Assembly (NCBI GenBank): GCA_030686995.1
Contig: CM060704.1
Span: 169,576,218 to 169,640,217, forward strand
DNA: 64,000 nt
Source of the DNA: Artemisia argyi
Taxonomy: Eukaryota > Streptophyta > Magnoliopsida > Asterales > Asteraceae
Direction: 5' to 3'
A program made the position numbers and the translations under genes. Below are positions 33,450 through 45,773 of this stretch, one piece after another; the first letter of the stretch is position 1; every line of letters starts with the position of its first letter. The notes under the pieces are model-generated. The model saw only the letters and a list, made by a program, of their open reading frames with translations. It did no database searches and was not told the origin of the DNA.

Positions 33450-34510
33450 GACGCTGTGTCAACCCGTATTTGGCAATGATTCGGTCCATTTCTATATTGA
33501 TCAACGCCACATAGTTTGGATCCTTGTTGGTAGTGTCGAGCAACAAAAATTTCAAACTCTTTCAACCTAATTAGTGTTTATTCTTTTTCTGCGGTCGTCC
33601 GATACGCTTTGGCCGCATCTTCACGTTTTGCCCGAAACTCTTAGTGCATAACCTCCCCGAATTGAAACGACGAAAAGGATCCTCCGGTGCTTGTCGTTGT
33701 CTCGGATTTTTGTTTCTTCGAAGCCCGCTTTTTTCCCATTGGGCGTGGTTGTTCATCATGACCTAACAAAGCCTTGTTTGTTTGGCTTGGGACATCGCCA
33801 GTTAAATCAACCAAATTGGCGATTCTTATTTTTTATGAGTGCGCAAAACTGCCAAAGCCTCCTCGTTATTAAACGGCGTCGTTTTATGCTCATCACGATA
33901 CATTTCTTTCGCCCGGTTAAGAATATTCATATCACATTCCCCACTTTTTATGTCCCGTTGCGCACGTTTGTAACATGCGTTGAACTTTGTGCAATCACGG
34001 TTCAACTTACACTTGCCTTGTATCATATCTCTGTTGCGTGTTTGATAATTGAGTTTATTGAACTCATTTTGTACACGTTGCCAAAACGTGTCGCGCGCTT
34101 GTGAACGGCCGACTTGTGAATCCTCGCTAGCGGCCACATAACACTTTGCAAGAAGTCTCTCCTTGGTATAATGCCAACGCGAAGTTCCTAATTCGGGAAT
34201 TTCCCACTCATCATCGGAAACATTTTCGATTGGTTCTATGGATTTTTTTGCCTTTCGTTTACCCCGACTTTTTGGCTTTGGTAGATACGTAGGTGTTTTG
34301 AGAATTTCATGTGTTTCGGTTTGTGAATGTTGTGATTGTTGAGTGAATTATTGATTTTGGAAATTGGTGTTTAGTGCGGCTTGTTGGTTTTGTTCCTAAT
34401 ATAGCTTTCGTTGATGTTGTAGGAAAAATTCTTGGCTCGACAAGCCAAGTGGGTTATCAAAAGGGATGTTTTGTGATGAACCCGTGTTTGGATTATTCCA
34501 CCCACCGAGG
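33450..34510 (-). pseudogene. PIF/Harbinger ORF1-like (Myb/SANT, NAM-associated) relic
   Basis: The best-preserved part is 34170-33826: RLLAKCYVAASEDSQVGRSQ, ARDTFWQRVQNEFNKLN, CTKFNACYKRAQRDIKSGE, FNNEEALAVLRTHKK. This order (AASED--VG-SQ---FW-RV, KFN--Y, F----A--VL--H-KW) is that of the plant PIF/Harbinger accessory protein, with a Myb-like DNA-binding part and a NAM-associated C-terminal domain, which helps the transposase act on its DNA. Upstream (to about 34510) a Gln/Asn-rich N terminus is readable but carries in-frame stops. Downstream (to about 33450) a charged C-terminal part is interrupted too. No DDE transposase ORF or matching TIRs were found next to it, so this is a fragment or a domesticated copy that has died. 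Confidence 0.65.
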
Positions 34511-34720
34511 ATATTTGTGAAGGAGTTTTAGTTGTTGTTTCAACTCGACATTTTTTTTTAAGAAAATGGAAGTATATGATAGATTAGATTGAGTTATGGA
34601 AGTGTAAAAAAATATTGTTGTGTTAGTTTGCTATTTATAGTGGTAGTAAAATGGTTCTGAAAATGATTTTATTTATTTATTTACCATATAGCTGTTTATA
34701 TGAACGCTAGGAACTAGAGG

Positions 34721-34722
<2 letters not shown>

Positions 34723-34798
<76 letters not shown>
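34723..34798. repeat. (TA)n microsatellite, about 76 bp
   Basis: Uninterrupted TA repeat; polymorphic and error-prone in assembly. Confidence 0.95.
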
Positions 34799-34802
<4 letters not shown>

Positions 34803-35383
34803 GAAATGTAAGCTTAACGAGCCGTTAACTGCATAACCAACCTTGTTATCGCCCTTTTAACCAAGATGCTTGGTATGTTAACGCCACATTAACGCAAGGT
34901 TGGTTAAGGTTTAACCAAAGATTCTCGTGACCTTAGTGTGTCCTCTAAGAGGATAAAAGAAATATGTACGACACAACAATATGAAAATCTGCAAATTGTA
35001 GAGAAGATGTTTAAGAAAGGGTAAATTGGGATTAAATATAAAAAGATAGTAAAAGTGTTATAATAAAGATAAGTGTTCCAATTTAGGTCTATTTGTAGTT
35101 TTGTACTATAATAAGGGATGAACAAGACTTTCTGTTTGTTTAAGAAAAGAAAAAGAAAAAAACTTTATTTGGCAAAATTCCCGATAACAAGAGTAGATGA
35201 TATCACCATAAGAGAAAAGTTCTATACGAAACAACATTTAGCTAAAGTACAAACCAAAAGATCTCTTCCATCCATTCCCTTCCATCCAACGGTGTAGATT
35301 AATTACACAAAAAAAGAAAAAAAAAGCGGAGGGGCATTTTTGTCAATCCACCCACACACTTTTTACCCTGATCCCTCCCCGTA

Positions 35384-35420
35384 CTCTCACACACACACAC
35401 GTTTTACACTCTCTCTCCCT
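35384..35420 (+). promoter_or_regulatory. CA and CT microsatellite stretch upstream of RPS5
   Basis: (CA)n followed by CTCTCTCTCCCTCCCC. Pyrimidine-rich tracts are typical near transcription starts of plant ribosomal protein genes. Confidence 0.4.
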
Positions 35421-35440
35421 CCCCGTTTACCCCAATTCGT

Positions 35441-35456
35441 AACCCTAACCCTAACC
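35441..35456 (+). promoter_or_regulatory. Telo-box of the RPS5 promoter/leader
   Basis: AACCCTAACCCTAACC, two overlapping AACCCTAA telo-boxes, 133 bp upstream of the proposed start. Telo-boxes are common in promoters and leaders of plant translation-machinery genes. Confidence 0.65.
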
Positions 35457-35588
35457 ACCCAATCCACCGTCAAACCACCGTTAAATCACTGTCAAATCAC
35501 CGGTAAATCATTGAAATGGACCTACGAGAAGAAATTGCTCAATCTAAAGACTCTTCGTTGGCGGGATCGGATCAAAATAAGCTTCTAA

Positions 35589-37583
<1,995 letters not shown>

Positions 37584-37857
37584 AGAATTGTTATATTGTA
37601 TGTTTTTGTTATATTGTAATCGTTGAAGAATTATTTGGAAATGGGATTGTGGTTTGGTTGCCGAGTCTAAACAGCAGTCTAAACACCGGTGAAGCAACGA
37701 AATATGATTGTTTAGTTAACATTTTGAATGTTTAGTTAGTAGTTTTGCTTTAGTGCTGAAGTAACTGTTGTGTATGGTAGAACAGTTTCCATGGTAGAAT
37801 TAAGTGTTGAAGTAACTGATCTTTTAGTGGTGACGTAACTGTTGTGTAGTTTCCTAC

Positions 37858-38530
37858 AAATCCTATGGGATTCTTTGATCACGTGTGTTATTGAAACAGA
37901 ATATAAGAAATATGATATATTCAATGTACAGAAATAAATCCCATGGGATTCATCACTAATCCCATGGGATTCTTTGATCCCTTGTGTTATTGAAACAGAA
38001 TATAAGTAAGAAATATGATATATTTAAAGTACAGAAATAAATCCTATGGGATTCTTTGATCCCTTGTGTCATTGAAACAGAATATAAGTAAGAAATATGA
38101 TATATTAAAAGTAAAGAAATAAATCCCATGGGATTCATCACTAATCCCATGGGATTCTTTGATCCCTTGTCTTATTGAAAATGACTAGGCATGAGTTCAT
38201 GCTTGGGAATAGTGTTTCGCGATGCAAGGCGAAAAGCTGTAAGTTTATATGTGTTTTTTATATAAGTTTCATAGTATGTTATCTGATTCAATGTGAATCC
38301 CATGGGATTCACTGTCAATCCAATGGGATTCATACAGAACTACATGAGATTTTTATGATATTTTATATAGATTTTCTTGTGAATGGTTGAAGTTATTTTA
38401 AACGAATTTCAATGAATCCCATGGGATTAGGGAAATAATCCCATGGGATTCTTACAGAATATAGGTAAGAAACAAGACATTCAATCCCATGGGATTATGT
38501 CCCTAATCCCATGGGAATCATACAGAATAT
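37858..38530. repeat. Palindromic repeat cluster, first block (80/102-bp units)
   Basis: Units start with AATCC(C/T)ATGGGATTCTTTGATC at 37858, 37960, 38040 and 38144, spaced 102, 80 and 104 bp. The longer units carry one additional 22-bp palindrome copy. Further palindromes run to 38530. The block starts 275 bp after the RPS5 stop. Confidence 0.8.
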
Positions 38531-38689
38531 AAGTAAGAAACAAGATATATTCAAAGTAAAGAAGAATTTTCTTTGCAAATCATCTAAATATGCAAGAAAA
38601 ATAACTAAAAAAACCCATAATTTTCTTTGCAAATCATCTAAATAATCAAGTAAAGCAGAATATAAAAAGTTTGTTCAAGAAACTATTGG

Positions 38690-39167
38690 TTTTGGCTTTC
38701 GCCCTGCCTTTGGGTTTTCCGGACAAGTTGTTTTTGTGTGCAAATTGGTCTTCACTCCACAATAGCCACAAACCTTCTCTTGTTTCTTCTTAACCTTCAC
38801 TTGTTTCTTTTTAACTCCAAGTGTTTTTTCTTTCTCACTCTTTCGTCTTTTATTGCGTTCCTTTTTTGTAATATTCCGTTTCTTGCCTACCCTTGTTGGA
38901 TTGTTACTTTTAGATCGTCAGGTTTAGAAATGGAATAATGTTCTCCAATCACATCTGCCGTTTCTTTACTGTTCAACGCCTCAAAATATAATGTTCTGGA
39001 ATGGCGTTAATAAGCTTTACATCACCAGGGAATTCTAAACCAGCTATTGCCAAAAGTCCTTCAAAACCAATTCTTTCATCGTAACTAACAGGCAACTTTT
39101 GTTCAAGATTGTTAAGCAATTCCTGGAGAAAAAACAAATAGGAATATTCATAATAAGATAAGCACAT
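38690..39167 (-). pseudogene. C-terminal fragment with zinc-knuckle (FAR1/MULE-like?)
   Basis: After a likely acceptor (TTTTTCTCCAG at 39124) one exon reads ELLNNLEQKLPVSYDERIGF and LLAIAGLEFPGDVKLINAIP. The frame is then lost near 38980. Further on, another frame reads a very basic segment (KKRNITKKERNKRRKSEKEK) ending in CGYCGVKTNLHTKTTC, a CX2CX6HX4C knuckle, followed by PENPKAGRKP and a stop near 38690. A basic region followed by a short knuckle is the layout at the C terminus of FAR1-related and Mutator-derived proteins, so I suggest that origin with caution. The region lies between two palindromic repeat blocks and is on the same strand as the gene start at 45123. Confidence 0.4.
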
Positions 39168-40068
39168 TGAATCCCATGGGATTCACATTTAATCCCATGG
39201 GATTAACTGTGAATCCCTTGGGATTGTGTATGAATCCCATGGGATTAACTGTGAATCCTATGGGATTGTGTATGAATCCCATGGGATCCTAAACATTCTC
39301 ACACATAAAGAAGTATCACAAGAAAATAAAACAAGGAATTAACAGTTAATCCCATGGGATTGTGTATTTAATCCCATGGGATTCACAGTTAATCCCATGG
39401 GATTGTGTATGAATCCCATGGGATCCTAAACATGCTCACACATAAAGAAGTATCACAAGAAAATAAAACAAGGAATTAACAGTTAATCCCATGGGATTGT
39501 GTATTTAATCCCATGGGATTAACTGTGAATCCCATGGGATTGTGTATGAATCCCATGGGATCCTAAACATGCTCACACATAAAGAAGTATCAAAAGAAAA
39601 TAAAACAAGGAATTAACAGTTAATCCCATGGGCTTAAATGTGAATCCCATGGGATTAACTGTGAATCCCATGGGATTAACTATGAATCCCATGGAATTGT
39701 GTGTGAATCCCATGGGATCCTAAACATGCTCACACATAAAGAAGTATCACAAGAAAATAAAACAAGGAATTAACAGTTAATCCCATGGGATTGTGTATTT
39801 AATCCCATGGGATTCACAGTTAATCCCATTAACTGTGAATCCCATGGGATTAACTGTGAATCCCATGGGATTATGTATGAATCCCATGGGATTAACTGTG
39901 AATCCCATGGGATTGTGTATGAATCCAATGGGATCCTAAACATGCTCACACATAAAGAAGTATCAGAAGAAAATAAAACAAGGAATTAACAGTTAATCCC
40001 ATGGGATTGTGTATTTAATCCCATGGGATTAACTGTGAATCCCATGGGATTGTGTATGAATCCCATGG
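39168..40068. repeat. Palindromic satellite, left block
   Basis: 26 exact CCCATGGG cores by eye. The basic unit is 21 bp: palindrome AATCCCATGGGATT plus a 7-bp spacer (AACTGTG, its complement CACAGTT, or GTGTATG). Each group is preceded by a constant spacer of about 60 bp (ccta-aacatgctcacacataaagaag...). Group starts at 39293, 39430, 39567, 39724 and 39940 give periods 137, 137, 157 and 216. Confidence 0.92.
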
Positions 40069-40073
40069 GATCC
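40069..40073 (+). repeat. Target-site duplication GATCC (left)
   Basis: Repeated at 42775-42779 after the right LTR; lies within the satellite. Confidence 0.92.
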
Positions 40074-40416
40074 TGTTAAAGATCGTTTAAGCCCATCTAG
40101 GATCAGTAATATTGATTGCACAGCGGAATAAGAACAAAATCAATACTACTAATAAGGTTTTCTTTATTGAATATAAAATAAACTATTATCTACTACTACA
40201 CTAACGCTCTATGCGTTTCTAGACTCTCATTGGAGAGACTAGCTATGAATGAGATGATCTGTAACCTAGACGCCTACCCTCTTTATATAATAGAGGGAGG
40301 TTACAAACCCTAGCTTCCTACGAAAGCTAACTATTACATATTAGGTCCTCGTTGTTTCTTCTTTCTTCATTCTTTGCTTGTAGGTTTTGTAATCTTCAAA
40401 TCTGTAATTCCCAACA
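40074..40416 (-). repeat. 3' LTR of the copia-like element
   Basis: 343 bp, TG...CA. It differs from the other LTR at one position (ttcttcttt versus ttctttttt). Confidence 0.92.
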
Positions 40417-40866
40417 ATCTTCCCCTATTTGATATTACAAAACAATCTGCATGAAGAAACAATGCTAAAACATGTCATCACAATTAATAAGCTGCACATC
40501 ATAAATCTTCTTCCCCTTTTTGTAATCATCCAATAGGGTCTTGTGCAACTCCATAAACGCTTCCCCTCAAGTGATGCATATCTCGAACTTTAATCGGCTT
40601 CAAATATCCTTATCTGATGTAGTATGAACAAGCATATTGAATACACCTCAGTTATTCGTGTGGTCCCAGCCATCGCACGCCATAACCGTCCATTGGTACC
40701 AAACCAAATCAAAATATAATAATGTGTGTGGTCCCAGCCATCGCACAACATTATTATGTTATGTATTCAACAACCTGTAAACACCAAACCAAATGAATAG
40801 AAGGAACCAACTCGTTGTCCAAGATCCAAGGGCGTCTTCGGACCTAGAATTAAATATCAAAAACAA

Positions 40867-40956
<90 letters not shown>

Positions 40957-41911
40957 TAAACTAATAAGCAGTAACGAGCAGCAGCAGTAAGTATCAGCAG
41001 AATCAAAATAATCACATCAGCACAAAGTGTAAGAGAATGATCAAGTATATTAACAATAAGCTTCCCCTTAAACTTATACTTGCCATCTCTTTAATCCAAT
41101 AGGTTCCAGGGAGTGATCACTGATGAAGAAAATCAACTATAACTGATTTGATGAAGAAGTTAAATCTCCCAAACTTTGCATCTTATGTCTTGCACTATCC
41201 ACGTGACTCCAAACTCATACCCCCTAAAAGTATAAGTAGATCGTAACCTCTTGATAAATCCTCAACAAAATGAGACACTGAGCACAACAACGTAACTCCT
41301 TTAAGTGATAGCAAATGTACGCATTAAGCATAATAAGATGGATCGTACCCCTTCACTAGATTCATCAAGTCTTTGTTACATCATTAACGCACGAACAAGT
41401 TATCTCCAAAGTGTAACACCCACCTTGAGATATGATAAGAACACGCACCTGTGAAATTCAACTACAACAACAAATAAATGATAATCAAATGTCTTCAACA
41501 AGTAATCTCCTCAACGAACTGATAATGGTTGATAACACCATCCTCCCTAACCAGTAGTAATCTCACATGACTAGTAGGAACCAAAACTGACCAAAAGAAA
41601 AAGTATACAACAAGCCAGTAGGAACCATAAAGAAGTCAGCAAGAACCGTATGTATCAGCAGGTACCCATCAGTAGGAACCAATCAGGAGGAATGGTCAGA
41701 AAGAACCATCAGTAGAAACCATCAGTAGTAAACAATGTCATCAGCAGAATCAAGTAAAGCTTCAGCAGAAACCATTAAAGCTTCAGCAGAAACAATTAAA
41801 GCTTCAGCAGGAACTAATAATGCAGCAGTAACCGTCAACAGTACCAATCAAAGTCGTGTCATCATCAAACCATATAAGTATACCAGCGATCAAATTCTTC
41901 AAAGATCAGTT

Positions 41912-41943
<32 letters not shown>

Positions 41944-42411
41944 TTTTTTTTTTAAGTATAAAGACAACACTTTTAAAGTGTCGCTAAAACCCTAAAATCA
42001 TCAAAAATCAATCATACTCATCCACAGCTACTTCTTTCATGAATTTTAGATATCAAACATCATATATCCAAGTTCCATAATGAATTTAAAACAAGGAAGC
42101 ATGAATTCATGAAGTGAAAAGCATAGAAATCCAAAAAATCGACTTACATAAACCTTTTTCAGCAGCAGACTTTGACAATTTTTATCTTTTTACTGAGAGC
42201 TCAGATTGAAGATCCCTCCGGTGGAACTCTTCCTTGATATGTTGAGAACTTCCAGTAAAAATTTCAGCCCTATCCAACGGTTAATGAATGAGAAATCGCT
42301 GTTTGAAAACTGCACTGTAGAAAGTTACGAAAATTTGCACCAGATCTGCTTCTTCTTCACAACTGCTCTTTATTCATGAACATGAAAACCTTGAAACCCT
42401 AGATATCAAGA
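40417..42411 (-). other. Interior of the copia-like element
   Basis: No coding capacity recognised. It contains two copies of gtgtggtcccagccatcgca (40659, 40728), a (TA)n tract (40871-40955), imperfect cagcag-aaacc/cagtaggaacc repeats (41570-41830) and a T-run (41914-41952). The ORF at 40793 is the TA repeat translated. Confidence 0.75.
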
Positions 42412-42429
42412 GCCCCCGCTCTGATACCA
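42412..42429 (-). other. Primer binding site, initiator-Met tRNA type
   Basis: Minus-strand TGGTATCAGAGCGGGGGC, two bases from the LTR; the classic copia-type primer site. Confidence 0.85.
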
Positions 42430-42431
42430 AT

Positions 42432-42774
42432 TGTTAAAGATCGTTTAAGCCCATCTAGGATCAGTAATATTGATTGCACAGCGGAATAAGAACAAAATCA
42501 ATACTACTAATAAGGTTTTCTTTATTGAATATAAAATAAACTATTATCTACTACTACACTAACGCTCTATGCGTTTCTAGACTCTCATTGGAGAGACTAG
42601 CTATGAATGAGATGATCTGTAACCTAGACGCCTACCCTCTTTATATAATAGAGGGAGGTTACAAACCCTAGCTTCCTACGAAAGCTAACTATTACATATT
42701 AGGTCCTCGTTGTTTCTTTTTTCTTCATTCTTTGCTTGTAGGTTTTGTAATCTTCAAATCTGTAATTCCCAACA
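42432..42774 (-). repeat. 5' LTR of the copia-like element
   Basis: 343 bp, adjacent to the primer site; GATCC duplication follows at 42775-42779. Confidence 0.92.
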
Positions 42775-44398
42775 GATCCTAAACATGCTCACACATAAAG
42801 AAGTATCACAAGAAAATAAAACAAGGAATTAACAGTTAATCCCATGGGATTGTGTATTTAATCCCATGGGATTCACAGTTAATCCCATGGGCTTAAATGT
42901 GAATCCCATGGGATTAACTGTGAATCCCATGGGATTGTGTGTGAATCCCATGGGATTCTAAACATGCTCACACATAAAGAAGTATCACAAGAAAATAAAA
43001 CAAGGAATTAACAGTTAATCCCATGGGATAATGTATTTAATCCCATGGGCTTAAATGTGAATCCCATGGGATTAACTGTGAATCCCATGGGATTGTGTAT
43101 GAATCCCATGGGATCCTAAACATGCTCACACATAAAGAAGTATCACAAGAAAATAAAACAAAGAATTAACAGTTAATCCCATGGGATTGTGTATTTAATC
43201 CCATGGGATTCACAGTTAATCCCATGGGCTTAAATGTAAATCCCATGGGACTAACTGTGAATCCCATGGGATTGTGTATGAATCCCATGGGATCCTAAAC
43301 ATGTTCACACATAAAGAAGTATCACAAGAAAATAAAACAAGGAATTAACAGGTAATCCCATGGGATTGTGTATTTAATCCCATGGGATTCACAGTTAGTC
43401 CCATGGGATTAACTGTGAATCCCATGGGATTGTGTATGAATCCCATGGGATTAACTGTGAATCCCATGGGATTGTGTATGAATCCCATGGGATTAACTTG
43501 TGAATCCCATGGGATTAACTATGAATCCCATGGGATTAACTGTGAATCCCATGGGATTGTGTATGAATCCCATGGGATCCAAAACATGCTCACACATAAA
43601 GAAGTATCACAAGAAAATTAAACAAGGGATTAACAGTTAATCCCATGGGATTGTGTATTTAATCCCCATGGGATTCACAGTTAATCCCATGGGATTCACA
43701 GTTAATCCCATGGGCTTAAATGTAAATCCCATGGGATTAACTGTGAATCCCATGGGATTGTGTATGAATCCCATGGGATCCTAAACATGCTCACACATAA
43801 AGAAGTATCACAAGAAAATAAAACTAGGAATTAACAGTTAATCCCATGGGATTGTGTATTTAATCCCATGGGATTCACAGTTAATCCCATGGGATTTGTG
43901 AATCCCATGGGATTAACTGTGAATCCCATGGGTTTAACTGTGAATCCCATGGGATTGTGTATGAATCCCATGGGATCCTAAACATGCTCACACATAAAGA
44001 AGTATCTCAAGAAAATAAAACAAGGAATTGACAGTTAATCCCATGGGATTGTGTATTTAATCCCATGGGATTCATAGTTAATCCCATGGGATTCACAGTT
44101 AATCCCATGGGCTTAACTGTGAATCCCATGGGATTAACTGTGAATCCCATGGGATTAACTGTGAATCCCATGGGATTAACTGTGAATCCCATAGGATTGT
44201 GTATGAATCCCATGGGATCGTAAACATGGTCACACATAAAGAAGTATCACAAGAAAATAAAACAAGGAATTAACAGTTAATCCCATGGGATTCACAGTTA
44301 ATCCCATGGGATTAACTGTGAATCCCATCGGATTGTGTATGAATCCTATGGGATTAACTGTGAATCCCCTGGGATTGTGTATGAATCCCATGTGATTC
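42775..44398. repeat. Palindromic satellite, right block
   Basis: Continuation of the satellite split by the copia-like element, with 52 exact CCCATGGG cores by eye. Group starts at 42783, 42962, 43120, 43299, 43584, 43785, 43982 and 44224 give periods 179, 158, 179, 285, 201, 197 and 242, close to 137 plus multiples of 21. Long open frames on both strands (NPMGLTV, NPMGFTV) follow from the 21-bp period and the palindrome, not from a gene. The last units (44320-44398) are mutated. Confidence 0.92.
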
Positions 44399-44602
44399 AA
44401 AATAAATTTTCTTGTGATACATTATAAATTCCGAGATAAAATACAATAAAATGCTCATCATATTCCATTGCATTCCCTTTGCCTTTGCTATTCCCATACC
44501 TCAATTGGAACCACGCACCCCCTTAGTGAACTTACTACTATGTCATACATATACAAGCAGCAAGGATAATCTCAGAGGGAATGTTTGGTATAGAACTTAA
44601 AT

Positions 44603-45123
44603 TTAACACTTCCCCATAGATGTCTTCATCTTGTTCTTAAGAAAATTTATAGGCTTACAATTAGACACGAGGATCAATATCCTTTCCTGCACGTTCTTAT
44701 CAGTTACATCTCTTTCTGTTACACAATTAACGAAGGAAGAAATGTAAAAAGGGAAAACTGGAACAGTGACAATGAAAAATGCATTATCACCACTCTTTCT
44801 TGCATTATGTACAACAGTTCTAACAATACATCTTGAGCCTGACATCATTTGGTCTCCTGTAAAAACTGGACCAGATGATGGCATCTTCCTTATTGTTCAG
44901 ATTCTTACAGAAATGTTTCATTTATTGTTGATGAATCCGACGGTTTTGTTGATGAATCCGTCGGATTCATGGTGATTCCGGTGACGTTTTTGATTCCGGC
45001 GAGGTTTTGTTGATGATTCCGGCGAGCTTTTGATGATTCCGGTGGTGTTGTTGATGAAGCAGGGGGTTTTGATGAATCCGGAGGTTTTGTTGGCGGTGTT
45101 GTTGATGAATCCGTCGGATTCAT
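44603..45123 (-). pseudogene. 5' end of an unrecognised gene with Pro/Ser/Thr-rich N terminus
   Basis: ATG 45123 follows a CT-rich leader (ctctcatccagacatttctc on the minus strand) and opens MNPTDSSTTPPTKPPDSSKP, a disordered 70-residue stretch in which MNPTDSS occurs twice. A GTAAGA donor lies at 44908. Farther on, an ORF at 44884-44603 reads SSGPVFTGDQMMSGSRCIV, VHNARKSGDNAFFIVTV and SFVNCVTERDVTDKNVQERI; I could not find a splice that joins the two in frame. No family recognised. It has the look of a real gene start, with its downstream part cut off or displaced by the palindromic satellite. Confidence 0.35.
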
Positions 45124-45768
45124 GATTTTTCGGCGAGATTCTTTGATTATTCCGGCGAGGGTTTGTTACATCTAGGGTTTTGGTTTGGTTGAGAGAGAAA
45201 TGTCTGGATGAGAGAGAAAGTTAGGTGACAAATGAGATGGATGCAGATTTTTTTTTTGTTTTTATTAAGATACTTGATTTTACTATCTTGCCCTTGTTTG
45301 TAATTTTTGGATGCATCTCAGCCATTAGATGGAGGGGGATTGGATGGTTGGGATTTGATTATATGTACTTTAGATACTAGTTGTTTTTTATAGATCTCAC
45401 CTGATTATGAACTTGAAGTCATAGGACAAAGACTCCGTTGGCTTTCCCAACTTTGTGTCTATATTATTTCACTACCAGGGTATCCGTGTGTTGCAATAGT
45501 GGGTACCATGCAATAATATTATTCAACAAATTTTTTTTTAGTTAACTAAAATAGACATACGGATGACGACAATTTTAGTTTTGAATAATTTTATGCGATA
45601 ACAATATTTTTCATATAAAAATTATACATTATCCACGTGATGTTGTGACTGTACAGAGATGGTAGTTGATATATTGTAAAGGTATGATGTTAAATTAGTT
45701 GACAATGACCGTATTCGCAAATTATCATTAAGTAATAACACCATAGCAAAATTTAAAAATCACTTGCA
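45124..45768. other. Putative promoter side of the 45123 gene, otherwise unassigned
   Basis: GAGAGAGA tracts (45192-45226) match a CT-rich leader on the minus strand. The rest, up to the solo LTR, shows nothing recognisable. Confidence 0.35.
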
Positions 45769-45773
45769 TTATA
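45769..45773 (+). repeat. Target-site duplication TTATA (left) of solo LTR
   Basis: Repeated at 49249-49253. Confidence 0.85.

Larger units (their letters stand above)
40074..42774 (-). mobile_element. Small non-autonomous copia-like LTR element
   Basis: 2701 bp with 343-bp LTRs that differ at one base only, flanked by perfect GATCC duplications. The minus strand begins TGTTGGGAAT and carries an initiator-Met primer site beside the 42432 LTR and a purine tract beside the 40416 LTR end, so transcription is leftward. The 2-kb interior has no Gag or Pol similarity. It therefore belongs with TRIM/LARD-like elements that need a partner. Near-identical LTRs indicate a very recent insertion. Confidence 0.92.

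Noticed and set aside
40793..40990. ORF with long Ile-Tyr repeats
   Set aside because: Translation of a (TA)n microsatellite.
43382..44237. Open frames encoding repeated NPMGFTV/NPMGLTV peptides on both strands
   Set aside because: They follow from a 21-bp palindromic repeat unit, which stays open on both strands; no start context or conserved domain.
39168..44398. Regularly spaced palindromic repeats resembling a CRISPR array
   Set aside because: Eukaryotic context, spacers are not unique, unit length is 21 bp and no cas genes are present; it is a minisatellite.
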